A stretch of 64,000 bases of DNA, from positions 1 through 64,000 of the forward strand of contig NZ_JBQCFP010000099.1 in assembly GCF_051958935.1 (NCBI RefSeq). The letters run 5' to 3'. The notes beneath the pieces are model-generated. The model saw nothing but the letters and a program-made list of their open reading frames with translations, searched no databases and was not told where the DNA came from. Position numbers and translations under genes: made by a program. Origin of the DNA: Dokdonella_A sp051958935 (GTDB lineage Bacteria > Pseudomonadota > Gammaproteobacteria > Xanthomonadales > Rhodanobacteraceae). Shown piece after piece: positions 8,129-17,260 of this stretch; position 1 is the stretch's first letter, and each line of letters starts with the position of its first letter.

Positions 8129-8945
8129 CGCCCGCTTCGCCGTCGCTCCGACCGCGGCTCCCGCCGCTGCGGCCGCTCCAACCACCCGGGCGCGCCCGAA
8201 GATGGCCGCGCGCAACCTCGACTTCTACTACGACGGCTTCCACGCATTGAAGGGCGTGAACTTCGAGATCGCCGAAAAGCGCGTTACGGCGCTGATCGGC
8301 CCGTCCGGCTGCGGCAAATCGACCCTGCTGCGCGTGTTCAACCGCATCTACTCGATCTACCCGAAGCTGCAGGCGAAAGGCGAAGTGCTGCTCGATGGCG
8401 ACAATATTCTCGACCCGCGCTTCCCGCTCAACCGCCTGCGTTCCAAGGTCGGCATGGTGTTTCAGAAGCCGGTGCCGTTCCCGATGTCGATCTACGACAA
8501 CATCGCCTACGGCATCCGCCACCACGAGAAGCTCTCGGAACGCGAGATGGATGCGCGCGTCGAGCAGGCGCTCGTGCAGGGCGCGCTGTGGAGCGAAGTC
8601 AAGGACAAGCTCGGGCAAAGCGCGCTCGGCCTCTCCGGCGGCCAGCAGCAGCGCCTGTGCATTGCGCGCGCGATCGCGCTGCGACCGGAAGTACTGCTGC
8701 TGGACGAGCCGACATCGGCGCTCGATCCGATCGCCACCGGCAAGATCGAGCAGCTGATCGCTGAATTGAAGCACGAGTTCACGATCGCGATCGTCACGCA
8801 CAACATGCAGCAGGCCGCGCGCTGCTCCGATTACACCGCATTCATGTACCTCGGCGAGCTGGTCGAGTTCGGTGAAACGGAACACCTGTTCACCAAGCCG
8901 GCGAAGAAGCACACCGAGGACTACATCACCGGCCGATTCGGCTGA
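8121..8945 (+). CDS. pstB: Phosphate ABC transporter ATPase PstB
   Basis: A 274-residue protein. Walker A GPSGCGKST, signature LSGGQQQR, Walker B VLLLDEPTSALDP and switch His (VTHNMQQAAR) are all intact. An Ala-rich N-terminal extension of about 30 residues (APTAAPAAAAAP) precedes the usual start of the family. It hydrolyses ATP to power phosphate import through PstCA. It overlaps pstA by 8 nt. Confidence 0.95.
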   Translation: MTDARFAVAPTAAPAAAAAPTTRARPKMAARNLDFYYDGFHALKGVNFEIAEKRVTALIGPSGCGKSTLLRVFNRIYSIYPKLQAKGEVLLDGDNILDPRFPLNRLRSKVGMVFQKPVPFPMSIYDNIAYGIRHHEKLSEREMDARVEQALVQGALWSEVKDKLGQSALGLSGGQQQRLCIARAIALRPEVLLLDEPTSALDPIATGKIEQLIAELKHEFTIAIVTHNMQQAARCSDYTAFMYLGELVEFGETEHLFTKPAKKHTEDYITGRFG

Positions 8946-8983
8946 CCCCACGCGTCCGACGACGATCGACCACAGGCCACCGC

Positions 8984-9712
8984 ATGAACACGACGCCGCA
9001 GACCCACGACCATATCGTCAAGAGCTACGACGAGGAGCTCGGGCGCCTCACCGGCGAATTGCAACGCATGGGCCGGCTCGCCCTCGCGCAGCTTGCAGCG
9101 GCCGTCGACGCCGTGATCGCACGCGACGGCCACGCGGCGGCGAAGATCGTGCACGACGACGCGATGATCGACGCGCTCGAACACGAAGTGAGCCACGACG
9201 TCGTGCGCCTGCTGGCGCTGCGCCAACCGATGGCGCGCGACCTGCGCGAGATCCTGGCCGCGCTGCGCATCGCGACCGACATCGAGCGCATCGGCGACTA
9301 CGCCGCGAACGTCGCCAAGCGGTCGATCGTCCTGAACCAGTCGGCGCCGGTGCAACTCGTCGCGGCGTTGCCGCGCCTGGCGCGCATCGCCCAGTCGCTG
9401 GTGGCGGACGTGCTCGACGCCTACCGCGACTACGACGCGGACAAGGCACTCGATGCCTGGACGCGCGACGAGGAACTCGACGAACGGTACACCGCGCTGT
9501 TCCGCGAGCTGCTCACCTACATGATGGAAGACCCGCGCAACATCACGCCGTGCACGCATCTTCTCTTCATGGCGAAGAACCTCGAGCGTATCGGCGACCA
9601 CGCGACGAACATCGCCGAGAACGTCTACTTCCTCGTGCACGGCGCGCCGATCGCACGGGTGCGGCGCAAGGGCGACGCGACCTCGGTGCTCGCGATCGAC
9701 GATCCCCGCTGA
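8984..9712 (+). CDS. phoU: Phosphate-signalling regulator PhoU
   Basis: A 242-residue protein. It consists of two PhoU three-helix repeats with the paired metal-binding motifs RIATDIERIGDYAANVA and MAKNLERIGDHATNIAEN, whose acidic/Asp residues bind metal clusters. PhoU ties the activity of PstCAB to the PhoR kinase and shuts the Pho response when phosphate is plentiful. It starts 38 nt after pstB, as in most pst operons. Its stop is 4 bp from the stop of the convergent selD. Confidence 0.94.
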   Translation: MNTTPQTHDHIVKSYDEELGRLTGELQRMGRLALAQLAAAVDAVIARDGHAAAKIVHDDAMIDALEHEVSHDVVRLLALRQPMARDLREILAALRIATDIERIGDYAANVAKRSIVLNQSAPVQLVAALPRLARIAQSLVADVLDAYRDYDADKALDAWTRDEELDERYTALFRELLTYMMEDPRNITPCTHLLFMAKNLERIGDHATNIAENVYFLVHGAPIARVRRKGDATSVLAIDDPR

Positions 9713-9716
9713 GGCC

Positions 9717-10769
9717 TCAATCGACGGCGACGCCGCTGCCGGCGGCGAACTCGCCGATCGCGGCGGCGCCGGCGAAGCTGGCCGCATGGAACGTGCGCAG
9801 CACGTCCGCTGCCGCCTCCGGCGCGCACGCGACGAGCAGCCCGCCCGAGGTCTGCGGATCGAACAACACCGCCCGTGCTACGGCGTCGACGCCCGCGCCG
9901 AACCCGACCTCGCCGTCGAACGAACGCGCGTTGCGCTGCGATGCGCCGGTGACATGGCCGCCTCGGGCGAGTGCCATCGTCGCGCTCATCAACGGCACGT
10001 CGCGCATGCGCACCGTCGCGCGCACGCCCGAGCCACGGCAGACTTCGACCAGGTGCCCGAGCAGACCGAAGCCGGTCACGTCGGTGAGCGCGTGCACGCC
10101 GTCGAGTGCGGCGAGCGCGGGACCGACGTCGTTGAGCCGCGTCGTCACCTCGACCATCTCGCGATAGGCCGCGGCGTCGAGCGCATCTTTCTTGAACGCG
10201 GCGGAATGGATGCCTACGCCGAGCGGCTTGCCGAGCACGAGCACGTCGCCGGGCCGCGCGTCGCTGTTGCGCTTCATGCGGCGCGGATCGACGAGCCCGA
10301 TCGCCGCGAGCCCGTAGATGGGCTCGACTGAATCGATGCTGTGCCCGCCCGCGATCGGAATGCCCGCGGCCGTGCAGACGGCTTCGCCGCCGCGCAGGAT
10401 CTCGCGGATCGTCTCCGGCGGCAGGACCTTGATCGGCATGCCGACGATCGCGAGCGCGAACAACGGCACGCCGCCCATCGCATAGACGTCGGACAAGGCG
10501 TTGGTCGCGGCGATGCGGCCGAAGTCGTACGGGTCGTCGACGATCGGCATGAAGAAATCCGTGGTCGCGACGATCGCGCGCGTGTCGTCGAGGCGGAACA
10601 CCGCCGCATCATCCGAAGTCTCGCGCCCGACCAGCAAGGCCGCATGCTGCGGCGGCATCGACTCGCGCAACAGGTCGGCGAGCACGCCCGGCGCGATCTT
10701 GCATCCGCAGCCGCCGCCGTGCGAGAGCGACGTCAGGCGCACGTCGGCCCCTACTTTGGTCGATGTCAC
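9717..10769 (-). CDS. selD: Selenide, water dikinase (selenophosphate synthetase)
   Basis: A 350-residue protein. It makes monoselenophosphate, the selenium donor for Sec-tRNA, from selenide and ATP. GGGCGCKIAPGVL carries the active-site Cys (Cys, not Sec, here) followed by the essential Lys. DDAAVFRLDDTRAIVATTDFF and the AIR-synthase-like Gly-rich stretches follow. A GTG at 10769 is taken as start because AGGAG lies about 10 nt upstream and no ATG is near. It is separated from selB/selA by the divergent transglutaminase gene, so it is probably transcribed apart from them. Confidence 0.93.
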   Translation of the reverse strand: MTSTKVGADVRLTSLSHGGGCGCKIAPGVLADLLRESMPPQHAALLVGRETSDDAAVFRLDDTRAIVATTDFFMPIVDDPYDFGRIAATNALSDVYAMGGVPLFALAIVGMPIKVLPPETIREILRGGEAVCTAAGIPIAGGHSIDSVEPIYGLAAIGLVDPRRMKRNSDARPGDVLVLGKPLGVGIHSAAFKKDALDAAAYREMVEVTTRLNDVGPALAALDGVHALTDVTGFGLLGHLVEVCRGSGVRATVRMRDVPLMSATMALARGGHVTGASQRNARSFDGEVGFGAGVDAVARAVLFDPQTSGGLLVACAPEAAADVLRTFHAASFAGAAAIGEFAAGSGVAVD

Positions 10770-10852
10770 GGTACGGCTCCTGTCGTGGCCTTGGAGGCGG
10801 TCGTATAGTGCATCAGAACGCCGTTTTCCGCGTCCCGCACGAGGAGCCGCCG

Positions 10853-11920
10853 ATGAAGCGCCGCGATCTTCTGGCCTGTGCAGCATTTGCTCCAACCGCA
10901 CTGGCGATCCGCCCGGCCTCCGCCGCCCATGGCTGGCGCAGCTTCGACGTCGTCACGCGCGTCGACATCGCCGCTCCGGCGGGGCCGACGCAGGTCTGGC
11001 TGCCGGTACCGCTGTACGAAGCCGGCGACTATCAGCGCGTGCTCGCGCTGCATTGGGACGCGCCCGGCGCGCACGCGCGGCTGGTCGATCTCCCGGGCTA
11101 CGACGTCCGCGCGCTCGCGGTCGAGTGGCCGCGGGGCGACGTCGGGCCCGTCACGCTGGCCGCCCGCGTGCAGACACGTGATCGGTTCGCCGCGCCCGGC
11201 GATCGCCTCGCGACGCGCCGTCGCACCGAGACGCGCCGGGCTTTACAGGGTTACCTTCGCCCCACTCGCCTGCTGCCGACGGATGGCATCGTCGCCGACA
11301 CGGCACGCCGCATCACCGCGGGCCACGACGAGGACGTGCAGAAGGCGCGCGCGATCTACGAATGGGTGGTCGAGAACACCAATCGCGATGCGAGCGTGCC
11401 CGGCTGCGGCGTCGGCGACGTCGCCAGCATGCTCGAAAGCGGCCATCTAGGGGGCAAGTGCGCCGACATCAACGCGCTGTTCGTCGCGCTCGCGCGCGCC
11501 TCGGCGATACCCGCGCGCGACGCCTATGGCGTGCGCATCGCCGCGTCGCGCCTCGGTTACCAGTGCCTCGGCCGCATCGGCGACGTGAGCAAGTCCCAGC
11601 ATTGCCGCGCGGAGTTCTACGCGGAAGAACACGGCTGGATCCCGGTCGACCCGGCGGACGTGCGCAAGGTGGTGCTCGAGGAAGACGGTGGCAGCGCGTT
11701 GGACAGCCCGAAGGGCCGCGCCGCACGCGCGTCGATGTTCGGGGCGTGGGAAATGAACTGGATCGTCTACAACCACGGCCACGACGTGATCCTGCCCGAC
11801 GCACAGGGACGCCCGCTGCCGTTCCTCATGTACCCGCAGGGCCGAAGCGGCGGCCGCCGCCTCGACAGCCTCGACCCGGCATCGTTCACCTATCGCATCA
11901 CCGCGACCGAGGCGACATGA
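10853..11920 (+). CDS. Exported transglutaminase-like protein
   Basis: A 355-residue protein. The N-terminus MKRRDLLACAAFAPTALA, followed by a likely cut after ASA, resembles a Tat signal. The ATG at 10853 is preceded by GAGGAGCC. GGKCADINALFVALARA carries the putative catalytic Cys (Cys203), and the matching His (SQHCRAEFYAEEHG) and Asp (IPVDPADV) follow, giving the Cys-His-Asp triad of the transglutaminase-like fold. Bacterial members are mostly periplasmic proteases or amide-bond enzymes of unknown substrate. It sits between selD and selC on the other strand; no link to selenium is evident. Confidence 0.8.
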   Translation: MKRRDLLACAAFAPTALAIRPASAAHGWRSFDVVTRVDIAAPAGPTQVWLPVPLYEAGDYQRVLALHWDAPGAHARLVDLPGYDVRALAVEWPRGDVGPVTLAARVQTRDRFAAPGDRLATRRRTETRRALQGYLRPTRLLPTDGIVADTARRITAGHDEDVQKARAIYEWVVENTNRDASVPGCGVGDVASMLESGHLGGKCADINALFVALARASAIPARDAYGVRIAASRLGYQCLGRIGDVSKSQHCRAEFYAEEHGWIPVDPADVRKVVLEEDGGSALDSPKGRAARASMFGAWEMNWIVYNHGHDVILPDAQGRPLPFLMYPQGRSGGRRLDSLDPASFTYRITATEAT

Positions 11921-12157
11921 GAAGACGCGCACGGTCAACACGCAATCCCGACCCATGCCGATCGTTGTCGGCGGCGCGCGGTACGCAATAAATCGGAGTA
12001 GTGACGTTCGGAGCGCGCTGTACCCGAAACCATCGGAGAGTGCTTCATCTGAGAAGTGCGGCCAGGGATGGCGACGTTTGGACCCCTGAATCCATCGGCC
12101 GACACCCTGCTTCCGACGCATCAACCAAGCCGCGATCACGGACGATCGCAAAAGCCA

Positions 12158-12253
12158 TGGCGGAAGGCAGCAGGAGTCGAACCTACCGGGAAGCGGCTGA
12201 CGCCCCCCACTGGGTTTGAAGCCCAGCCGCATCACCGGATGCGCATGCCTTCC
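12158..12253 (-). tRNA. selC: tRNA-Sec (anticodon TCA)
   Basis: A 96-nt RNA with an 8-bp acceptor stem (GGAAGGCA with TGCCTTCC), discriminator G and encoded CCA at 12158-12160. The anticodon arm is CTGGG-CTTCAAA-CCCAG with TCA at 12217-12219 (complement). A long extra arm and a T-arm with GTTCGACTC follow. Eight acceptor pairs, long D stem and large variable arm are the marks of bacterial tRNA-Sec, and the D-arm/T-arm wording closely follows the E. coli molecule. Its 5' 22 nt lie inside the selB coding region, including the selB stop codon. Confidence 0.96.
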
Positions 12254-14178
12254 TTCGCATCGACGTCGCGTTCACCGATCCATCCGCTGTCGCCGCGCAA
12301 TACGTGCGCATCGCGGACGCGGCGAGTGTAGCCAACGCGGTCGAAGAACTCCAAGATCTGGATCGCGCGTTTGCGGCCGAGCCCGATTGCGTCGCGGAAC
12401 GCGGCCGCGCCGACCGGGCCGTCGCACATCGCGAGCCCTTGCAACACGTCGGCGAGCTCGCGCATGCAGGCGTCCGCGTAGAAGAGATCGCGCACGACCT
12501 GGTGGCATCGGCCCTGCGCGGCGACCTTGCGCAGGGTTCGTCGCACGTCGTCCTCGTGCGCGCCCAGCTGCAGGGCAAGATCGCGTACCCACGGCGGATC
12601 GAAGCGCGCGGCGAGCAGCATGGGCTCGATCCGCGCGGCGAGCGCGCGCTCGGCTTCGTTCGGCTCGATCCGATGGCCGGGACGGTGCAGCCACGGCCCG
12701 CGGCAGCCGATGGCCCCCTCGCGCAGGAGTTCGTCGACGATCGGCCGCCACGCGTCGTCGGCGAGCGTCGGAACGGCGATTCGACGCAGCCGTCCTCGGT
12801 CGATCCCCGCATCGTCGGGCGCCGCCGCATGATGGGCATCGAGCACGCGCACGACGGCATCACGCAGTGCCTGCCAGTTCGCCTCGCCGATGACGAGGCG
12901 CTGCGTACCGCCGCCCAATGCGCGCGCGTCGCCGCCCAGGTCACTCGCCGCCAGCACGCGACCCGCGCGCCGCTCGAGTTCCGCGAGGCGCATGCCCGAT
13001 GGTGCCGCGCGCACGAGCGCGGCGACGCCATCGCCCGCGAGCATGCGTTCGATCGCGTCGAGTTGGGCCAATCGCTCCGCGCTGCGCCGCCGGCGGGCCG
13101 GCGCGTCGGCATCGAGCACGACGCCGCCGCCGAGGGTCGTGCGCGCCTGCGCATCCCGCACGATGAAGCGATCGCCGGCGCAGGCGCAGATCGGCGCATC
13201 GCACACGAGTTGCACGCGTCGCGAACCGTCGGCACCTGCATCGTCGAGGCCGACGACGTGGGCGGTCCGACGCGCCGTGCCGAGATGCACGTGCACCGGC
13301 GTCCAGTCGGGCCAGGGCGCGCGCGTCGCGCCGAGTACCCGCAGGCGCACGTCGATGCGCGTCGACGCGACGAGCGCGCGTGCGTCGGCGATCCAGTCGC
13401 CGCGGGAAAGCGCGCCCTTCTCGATGCCCGCGAGATTCAGCGCGCACCGTTGCCCGAGCCGGCCGGTACTTGCCTCGCGGTTCTGCGCATGCAGGCCGCG
13501 CACGCGCACGGGCAACCCGGCAGGCATCGCGAGGAGCGAATCGCCGACATGCACCTCGCCGGCATGCACCGTCCCCGTGACGATCGTGCCGTGGCCGGCG
13601 AGGCTGAACACGCGATCGACCGCGAGCCGGAAGAACGCGTCGCTGCGACGCGCGCGCGCGGCCCGCGCCGCCTGCACGAGATGTTCGCGCAGCGCGCGCA
13701 CGCCCGCCTCGCCGGGATCGCGCGCATCGAGCGCGAACATCGATGCGCGGCAGAGCGCGGTCGGCGCGAGCAACGCGCCGATCTCCGCGCGAACACGCTC
13801 CACGCGCGCCGCATCGACCCGATCCGCCTTGGCGATCGCGACCGCGCCGGCCCCGACGCCGAGGAGATCCAGGATCGCGACGTGCTCGCGCGTCTGCGGC
13901 ATCACGCCGTCGTCGGCGGCGACGACGAGCAGCGCGAACTCGATGCCGCTCGCTCCGGCGACCATCGTGCGCACGAGGCGCTCGTGGCCGGGCACGTCGA
14001 CGAAGCCGAGCACGGGACCGCCATCGAGGGCGTCGTCGAGCGGCAGGGAGGCATAGCCGAGTTCGATCGATATGCCGCGCTCCTTCTCTTCGCGCAGGCG
14101 GTCGGTATCGACGCCCGTGAGCGCGCGCACGAGCGTCGACTTGCCGTGGTCGATGTGGCCCGCGGTGCCGACGATCAT
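12232..14178 (-). CDS. selB: Selenocysteine-specific translation elongation factor SelB
   Basis: A 648-residue protein, near the usual length. N-terminal EF-Tu-like GTPase: GTAGHIDHGKST (P-loop), GFVDVPGHE (switch II/G3), AIAKAD (in place of NKxD). Domains II-III follow, then winged-helix repeats at the C-terminus that read the SECIS hairpin (FFDRVGYTRRVRDAHVLR near the end). It brings Sec-tRNA to the ribosome at UGA codons. The ATG overlaps the selA stop (ATGA). The last six sense codons and the TGA stop lie inside the tRNA-Sec gene. The long open frame upstream of 14178 belongs to selA's region and is not used. Confidence 0.95.
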   Translation of the reverse strand: MIVGTAGHIDHGKSTLVRALTGVDTDRLREEKERGISIELGYASLPLDDALDGGPVLGFVDVPGHERLVRTMVAGASGIEFALLVVAADDGVMPQTREHVAILDLLGVGAGAVAIAKADRVDAARVERVRAEIGALLAPTALCRASMFALDARDPGEAGVRALREHLVQAARAARARRSDAFFRLAVDRVFSLAGHGTIVTGTVHAGEVHVGDSLLAMPAGLPVRVRGLHAQNREASTGRLGQRCALNLAGIEKGALSRGDWIADARALVASTRIDVRLRVLGATRAPWPDWTPVHVHLGTARRTAHVVGLDDAGADGSRRVQLVCDAPICACAGDRFIVRDAQARTTLGGGVVLDADAPARRRRSAERLAQLDAIERMLAGDGVAALVRAAPSGMRLAELERRAGRVLAASDLGGDARALGGGTQRLVIGEANWQALRDAVVRVLDAHHAAAPDDAGIDRGRLRRIAVPTLADDAWRPIVDELLREGAIGCRGPWLHRPGHRIEPNEAERALAARIEPMLLAARFDPPWVRDLALQLGAHEDDVRRTLRKVAAQGRCHQVVRDLFYADACMRELADVLQGLAMCDGPVGAAAFRDAIGLGRKRAIQILEFFDRVGYTRRVRDAHVLRGDSGWIGERDVDAKEGMRIR

Positions 14179-15596
14179 GGCCGCAGTTGCGCGAATTGCG
14201 CGAGGAACTCCGCCTCGTCGGCCTCGTCGAGGCAGCGCAGGTCGAGCCTCAGCGCCTTGCCGGCGATGCGGCCGACGACGCCGCGCGGCAGCGCGCGCAA
14301 TGCCGCATCGAGGCGGTCGAGGCCGCCGCGACCGCGCATGCGGATGACGAAGCCGTGGCTCGCGAGCGTGGACGTCGGCAATGCGCCGCTGCCGATCTGG
14401 CTTTCCATCGCGGCGATCGCGACGTCGCAACGTGCGCCGAGCGCGCCGGCCAGCATCGGCGCGAGGCGCAGCGCCTGTGCCTCGATCGCCGCCGCCGTGC
14501 GCGTGAGCGCACGCAGCGTCGGCAGCTGCGCGGCGAGCCGTTCGGGCGCGCGATACAGGGCGAGCACGGGCTCGAGCGCGGCGAGCGTGAGCTTGCCGAC
14601 CCGCAATGCGCGCTTGAGCGGATGGCGCTTGATTCGCTGCACGAGCGCCTGTTTGCCGACGACGAGGCCGGCCTGTGGACCGCCGAGCAGCTTGTCGCCA
14701 CTGAAGGTCACGAGATCCGCGCCGGCGGCGATCACGTCGCGCACGACCGGCTCGCGCGGCAAGCCGAACGCGCCGAGGTCGACGAGGCTGCCGCTGCCGA
14801 GGTCGACGACGAGCGGCAACCCGCGCCCATGCGCGATCGCCGCGAGCGCCGCGACGTCGACGCTCGCGGTGAAGCCGGTCACGAGGTAGTTGCTCGTGTG
14901 CACCTTCATGAGCGCCGCGGTACGCGGACCGATCGCATCGGCGTAATCGGCTGGATGGGTGCGGTTGGTCGTGCCGACTTCACGCAGGCGCGCGCCGGCG
15001 GTGCGCATGACGTCGGGAATGCGGAACGACCCGCCGATCTCGACGAGTTCGCCGCGCGAGACGATCACTTCGCGCCGGTTCGCGAGCGCGGCGAGCGCGA
15101 GCAGCACCGCGGCCGCGTTGTTGTTGACGACGGTCGCGGCCTCGGCCCCGGTGAGTTCGCACAGCAACGATTCGACGACGCGATCGCGGTCGCCGCGCAT
15201 GCCGGTGGCCGTGTCGAATTCGAGGTTGACCGGCGCGAGCGCCGCCTCGGCGAGCGCATAGACCGCCGCCTGCGGCAGCAGCGAGCGCCCGAGGTTCGGA
15301 TGCAGCACGGTGCCGGACAGGTTGAACACGCGGCGCAGGCCACGGCGATGCCGCTCGCCGAGGGCAGTCGCGGCAGTGGCGGCGATCGACGCGGGGCTCG
15401 CCGCTTCCTTCGGAACCGCACCGGCGACGATGCGCGCGCGCAGCCGGTCGAGCACATCGCGCAGTACCGCCGTCAGCTCGGTGCGACCGTAAATGCGGAG
15501 CAGGTCGGCGAACGCGTCGTCGTGCAGCAGGCGGTCGAGCGCGGGAATGTCGCCCGGCATGGCGGAGGCTTCCAGCGCGTCCGTCGCCGCGCTCAT
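14175..15596 (-). CDS. selA: L-seryl-tRNA(Sec) selenium transferase SelA
   Basis: A 473-residue protein. A PLP enzyme that converts Ser-tRNA-Sec to Sec-tRNA-Sec with selenophosphate. NLSGTVLHPNLGRSLLP, NNNAAAVLLAL, REVGTTNRTHPADY and FSGDKLLGGPQAG (the PLP-binding Lys) are all family signatures. The ATG at 15596 overlaps the fdhE stop (ATGA) and the selA stop overlaps the selB start, so three genes are translationally coupled. Family members assemble as decamers in the cytoplasm. Confidence 0.95.
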   Translation of the reverse strand: MSAATDALEASAMPGDIPALDRLLHDDAFADLLRIYGRTELTAVLRDVLDRLRARIVAGAVPKEAASPASIAATAATALGERHRRGLRRVFNLSGTVLHPNLGRSLLPQAAVYALAEAALAPVNLEFDTATGMRGDRDRVVESLLCELTGAEAATVVNNNAAAVLLALAALANRREVIVSRGELVEIGGSFRIPDVMRTAGARLREVGTTNRTHPADYADAIGPRTAALMKVHTSNYLVTGFTASVDVAALAAIAHGRGLPLVVDLGSGSLVDLGAFGLPREPVVRDVIAAGADLVTFSGDKLLGGPQAGLVVGKQALVQRIKRHPLKRALRVGKLTLAALEPVLALYRAPERLAAQLPTLRALTRTAAAIEAQALRLAPMLAGALGARCDVAIAAMESQIGSGALPTSTLASHGFVIRMRGRGGLDRLDAALRALPRGVVGRIAGKALRLDLRCLDEADEAEFLAQFAQLRP

Positions 15597-16546
15597 CCGC
15601 CGCCCTGCCGGAGCAGTGGATTGCCGCTCGCGCGGTGATAGCCCTCTTCGGCGAGCAGCAGGTCGAGCGCGAGGCTCGCGAGGTCGTCGGCAACCGGCTC
15701 GACCGCAGTGTCGCGCTCCTCGTAGAGGATCTTGCGATAACTGCGGCAGGCGTCGCAGGTCTCCGCACGCACTGCCTCGGCATCGGCCGCGGCGACGTCG
15801 TCGACCGCGTCCCCTCGTGCGAGCGTTCGATAGGCGACGTCCTTGCCGCCCGCGCCGCAGTGCGTGCACTGCACGCGCACGCGGTGCCATTCCGTCGCGC
15901 ACAGCGCGCAATGCAGGAAGCGCTGGCCGGCCTGGGCTCCCTGCCCGGCCACCACGCTCGCGACCGGTGCGCTGCCGCACAGCGGACAGACCGTGCGCAC
16001 GTCGAGCGGCGACACATCGGCGGCCGTGAACGCGCCGGTCGAGGCGACGAAGAGTACCTGCAGCGCGGCCATCAGGAACGGCGCGGCGGCGACGTCGATG
16101 GCGTCCTCGCGCACGCCGAGCAGCGCGTCCGCCTGCGCTTCGAGCCACGCCTCCGGCGCGTCGCGCAGGCGCGCGCCGAGCGCGCCGACCGCCGCCGGTG
16201 CGCGGGCCGACGCGAGTGCCACGGCGATCGCGTGCACGACGCCGCGCCAATGCGGATCGCGCGGCCAATCCGTCGCGAGCAGCGGCGGCATGGCGTGCTT
16301 TCTCGCGCGCGCTAGGCGATCGGCCGATGGCGGCGCCGGCGTGAAGCCGCCGAGCGCTTGCTGCTGTACGTCGCAGACCATCGCGAGCAGGCGCAGGTAG
16401 TCGGCGAGCGCATGGCCCTGCGCGCGTTCGCGCAGCCGCTCTGCCCGGCGCGTGAACAGGCGCTCACGCGCGGGCAGGCGAACGCGTGGCGTCGAACGCT
16501 GTCCTGCGCTTTCGATCTGGCCCGGTTCGAGGATGCGCTGCGGCAT
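15593..16546 (-). CDS. fdhE: Formate dehydrogenase accessory protein FdhE
   Basis: A 317-residue protein from the ATG at 16546, where the family N-terminus (MPQRILEPGQIE) begins; a GTG at 16561 adds five residues. Two rubredoxin-like metal sites are visible: CPLCGSAP with CALCATEW, and CTHCGAGG with CDACRSY. FdhE binds formate dehydrogenase subunits during maturation and is required for activity of the Sec-containing enzymes in E. coli. It lies between fdnI and selA, a gene order that joins enzyme assembly to Sec synthesis. Confidence 0.92.
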   Translation of the reverse strand: MPQRILEPGQIESAGQRSTPRVRLPARERLFTRRAERLRERAQGHALADYLRLLAMVCDVQQQALGGFTPAPPSADRLARARKHAMPPLLATDWPRDPHWRGVVHAIAVALASARAPAAVGALGARLRDAPEAWLEAQADALLGVREDAIDVAAAPFLMAALQVLFVASTGAFTAADVSPLDVRTVCPLCGSAPVASVVAGQGAQAGQRFLHCALCATEWHRVRVQCTHCGAGGKDVAYRTLARGDAVDDVAAADAEAVRAETCDACRSYRKILYEERDTAVEPVADDLASLALDLLLAEEGYHRASGNPLLRQGGG

Positions 16547-16618
16547 GGCGGGTCCGGTCACGGCACTCGCGCTATCCTCGCCGCAGCGCGCGCGGCGGTC
16601 CAGCGATTTCTTGCGACG

Positions 16619-17260
16619 CTACTCGCGACCCCAGCCACGCAGCACGTCGCGGAACCAGGCGTGATGGTGCTTCCACGCCCAGCCTGGCGACACCGTCCCG
16701 CGCGTCATCGCGCGCACCGAGCCCTTGACCCAGATCGCCGCGTAGACATGCACGACGATCGCGCATATGAGCACGGTCGCGGCGACCGCATGCGCGACCG
16801 CGGCGAGGCGGACCAGCCCGATCGGGAACAGCAGCGAGAAGTACGCGCGCCAGATCACGATCCCCGACAGCAGCAGCGTGACGAGGCAGAGCACGATGAG
16901 GAAGAACAGCAGTTTCTGCCCGGCGTTGTAGCGACCGACCTCGGGCAGGTTCTCCTCGCGGTTGGCGACGACGTCGCGCCAGCCACGCAGCCACTGGCCG
17001 TCGCGCCGCTCGAGGCGGTTCGCGCGGCCGACCGTGGCTGCGAGCACGGCGAAGGCGATGGCCATGAACACCCCGATGAACGGATGCAGGATGCGCGTCC
17101 AGGTGCCGCCGCCGAACAGGCCCGAGAGCCAGAACAGCGCGGGATGGAACAGCGCGAGCCCCGACAGCGCGAGCAGCACGAAACTGATCGCGACGAGCCA
17201 ATGGTTGATCCGCGTCGGGGCGCGGTACCGGACGATCAGCGGTGGCCTCTGCGCGTTCAT
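16619..17260 (-). CDS. fdnI: Formate dehydrogenase gamma subunit (cytochrome b556)
   Basis: A 213-residue membrane protein. Four hydrophobic segments are visible (INHWLVAISFVLLALSGLAL, FIGVFMAIAFAVLAATV, LLFFLIVLCLVTLLLSGIVI, HAVAATVLICAIVVHVYAAI). His residues in RINHW, HPFIGV and HAVAATV...VHVY are candidate ligands for two b hemes. It receives electrons from the beta subunit and reduces quinone. The start overlaps the stop of the beta-subunit gene (ATGA). fdoI is an equally suitable name, because the respiratory and aerobic enzymes cannot be told apart here. Confidence 0.92.
   Translation of the reverse strand: MNAQRPPLIVRYRAPTRINHWLVAISFVLLALSGLALFHPALFWLSGLFGGGTWTRILHPFIGVFMAIAFAVLAATVGRANRLERRDGQWLRGWRDVVANREENLPEVGRYNAGQKLLFFLIVLCLVTLLLSGIVIWRAYFSLLFPIGLVRLAAVAHAVAATVLICAIVVHVYAAIWVKGSVRAMTRGTVSPGWAWKHHHAWFRDVLRGWGRE

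Noticed and set aside
12304..14889. An 861-codon plus-strand frame opposite selB/selA
   Set aside because: Antisense to two confidently assigned genes and without conserved motifs.
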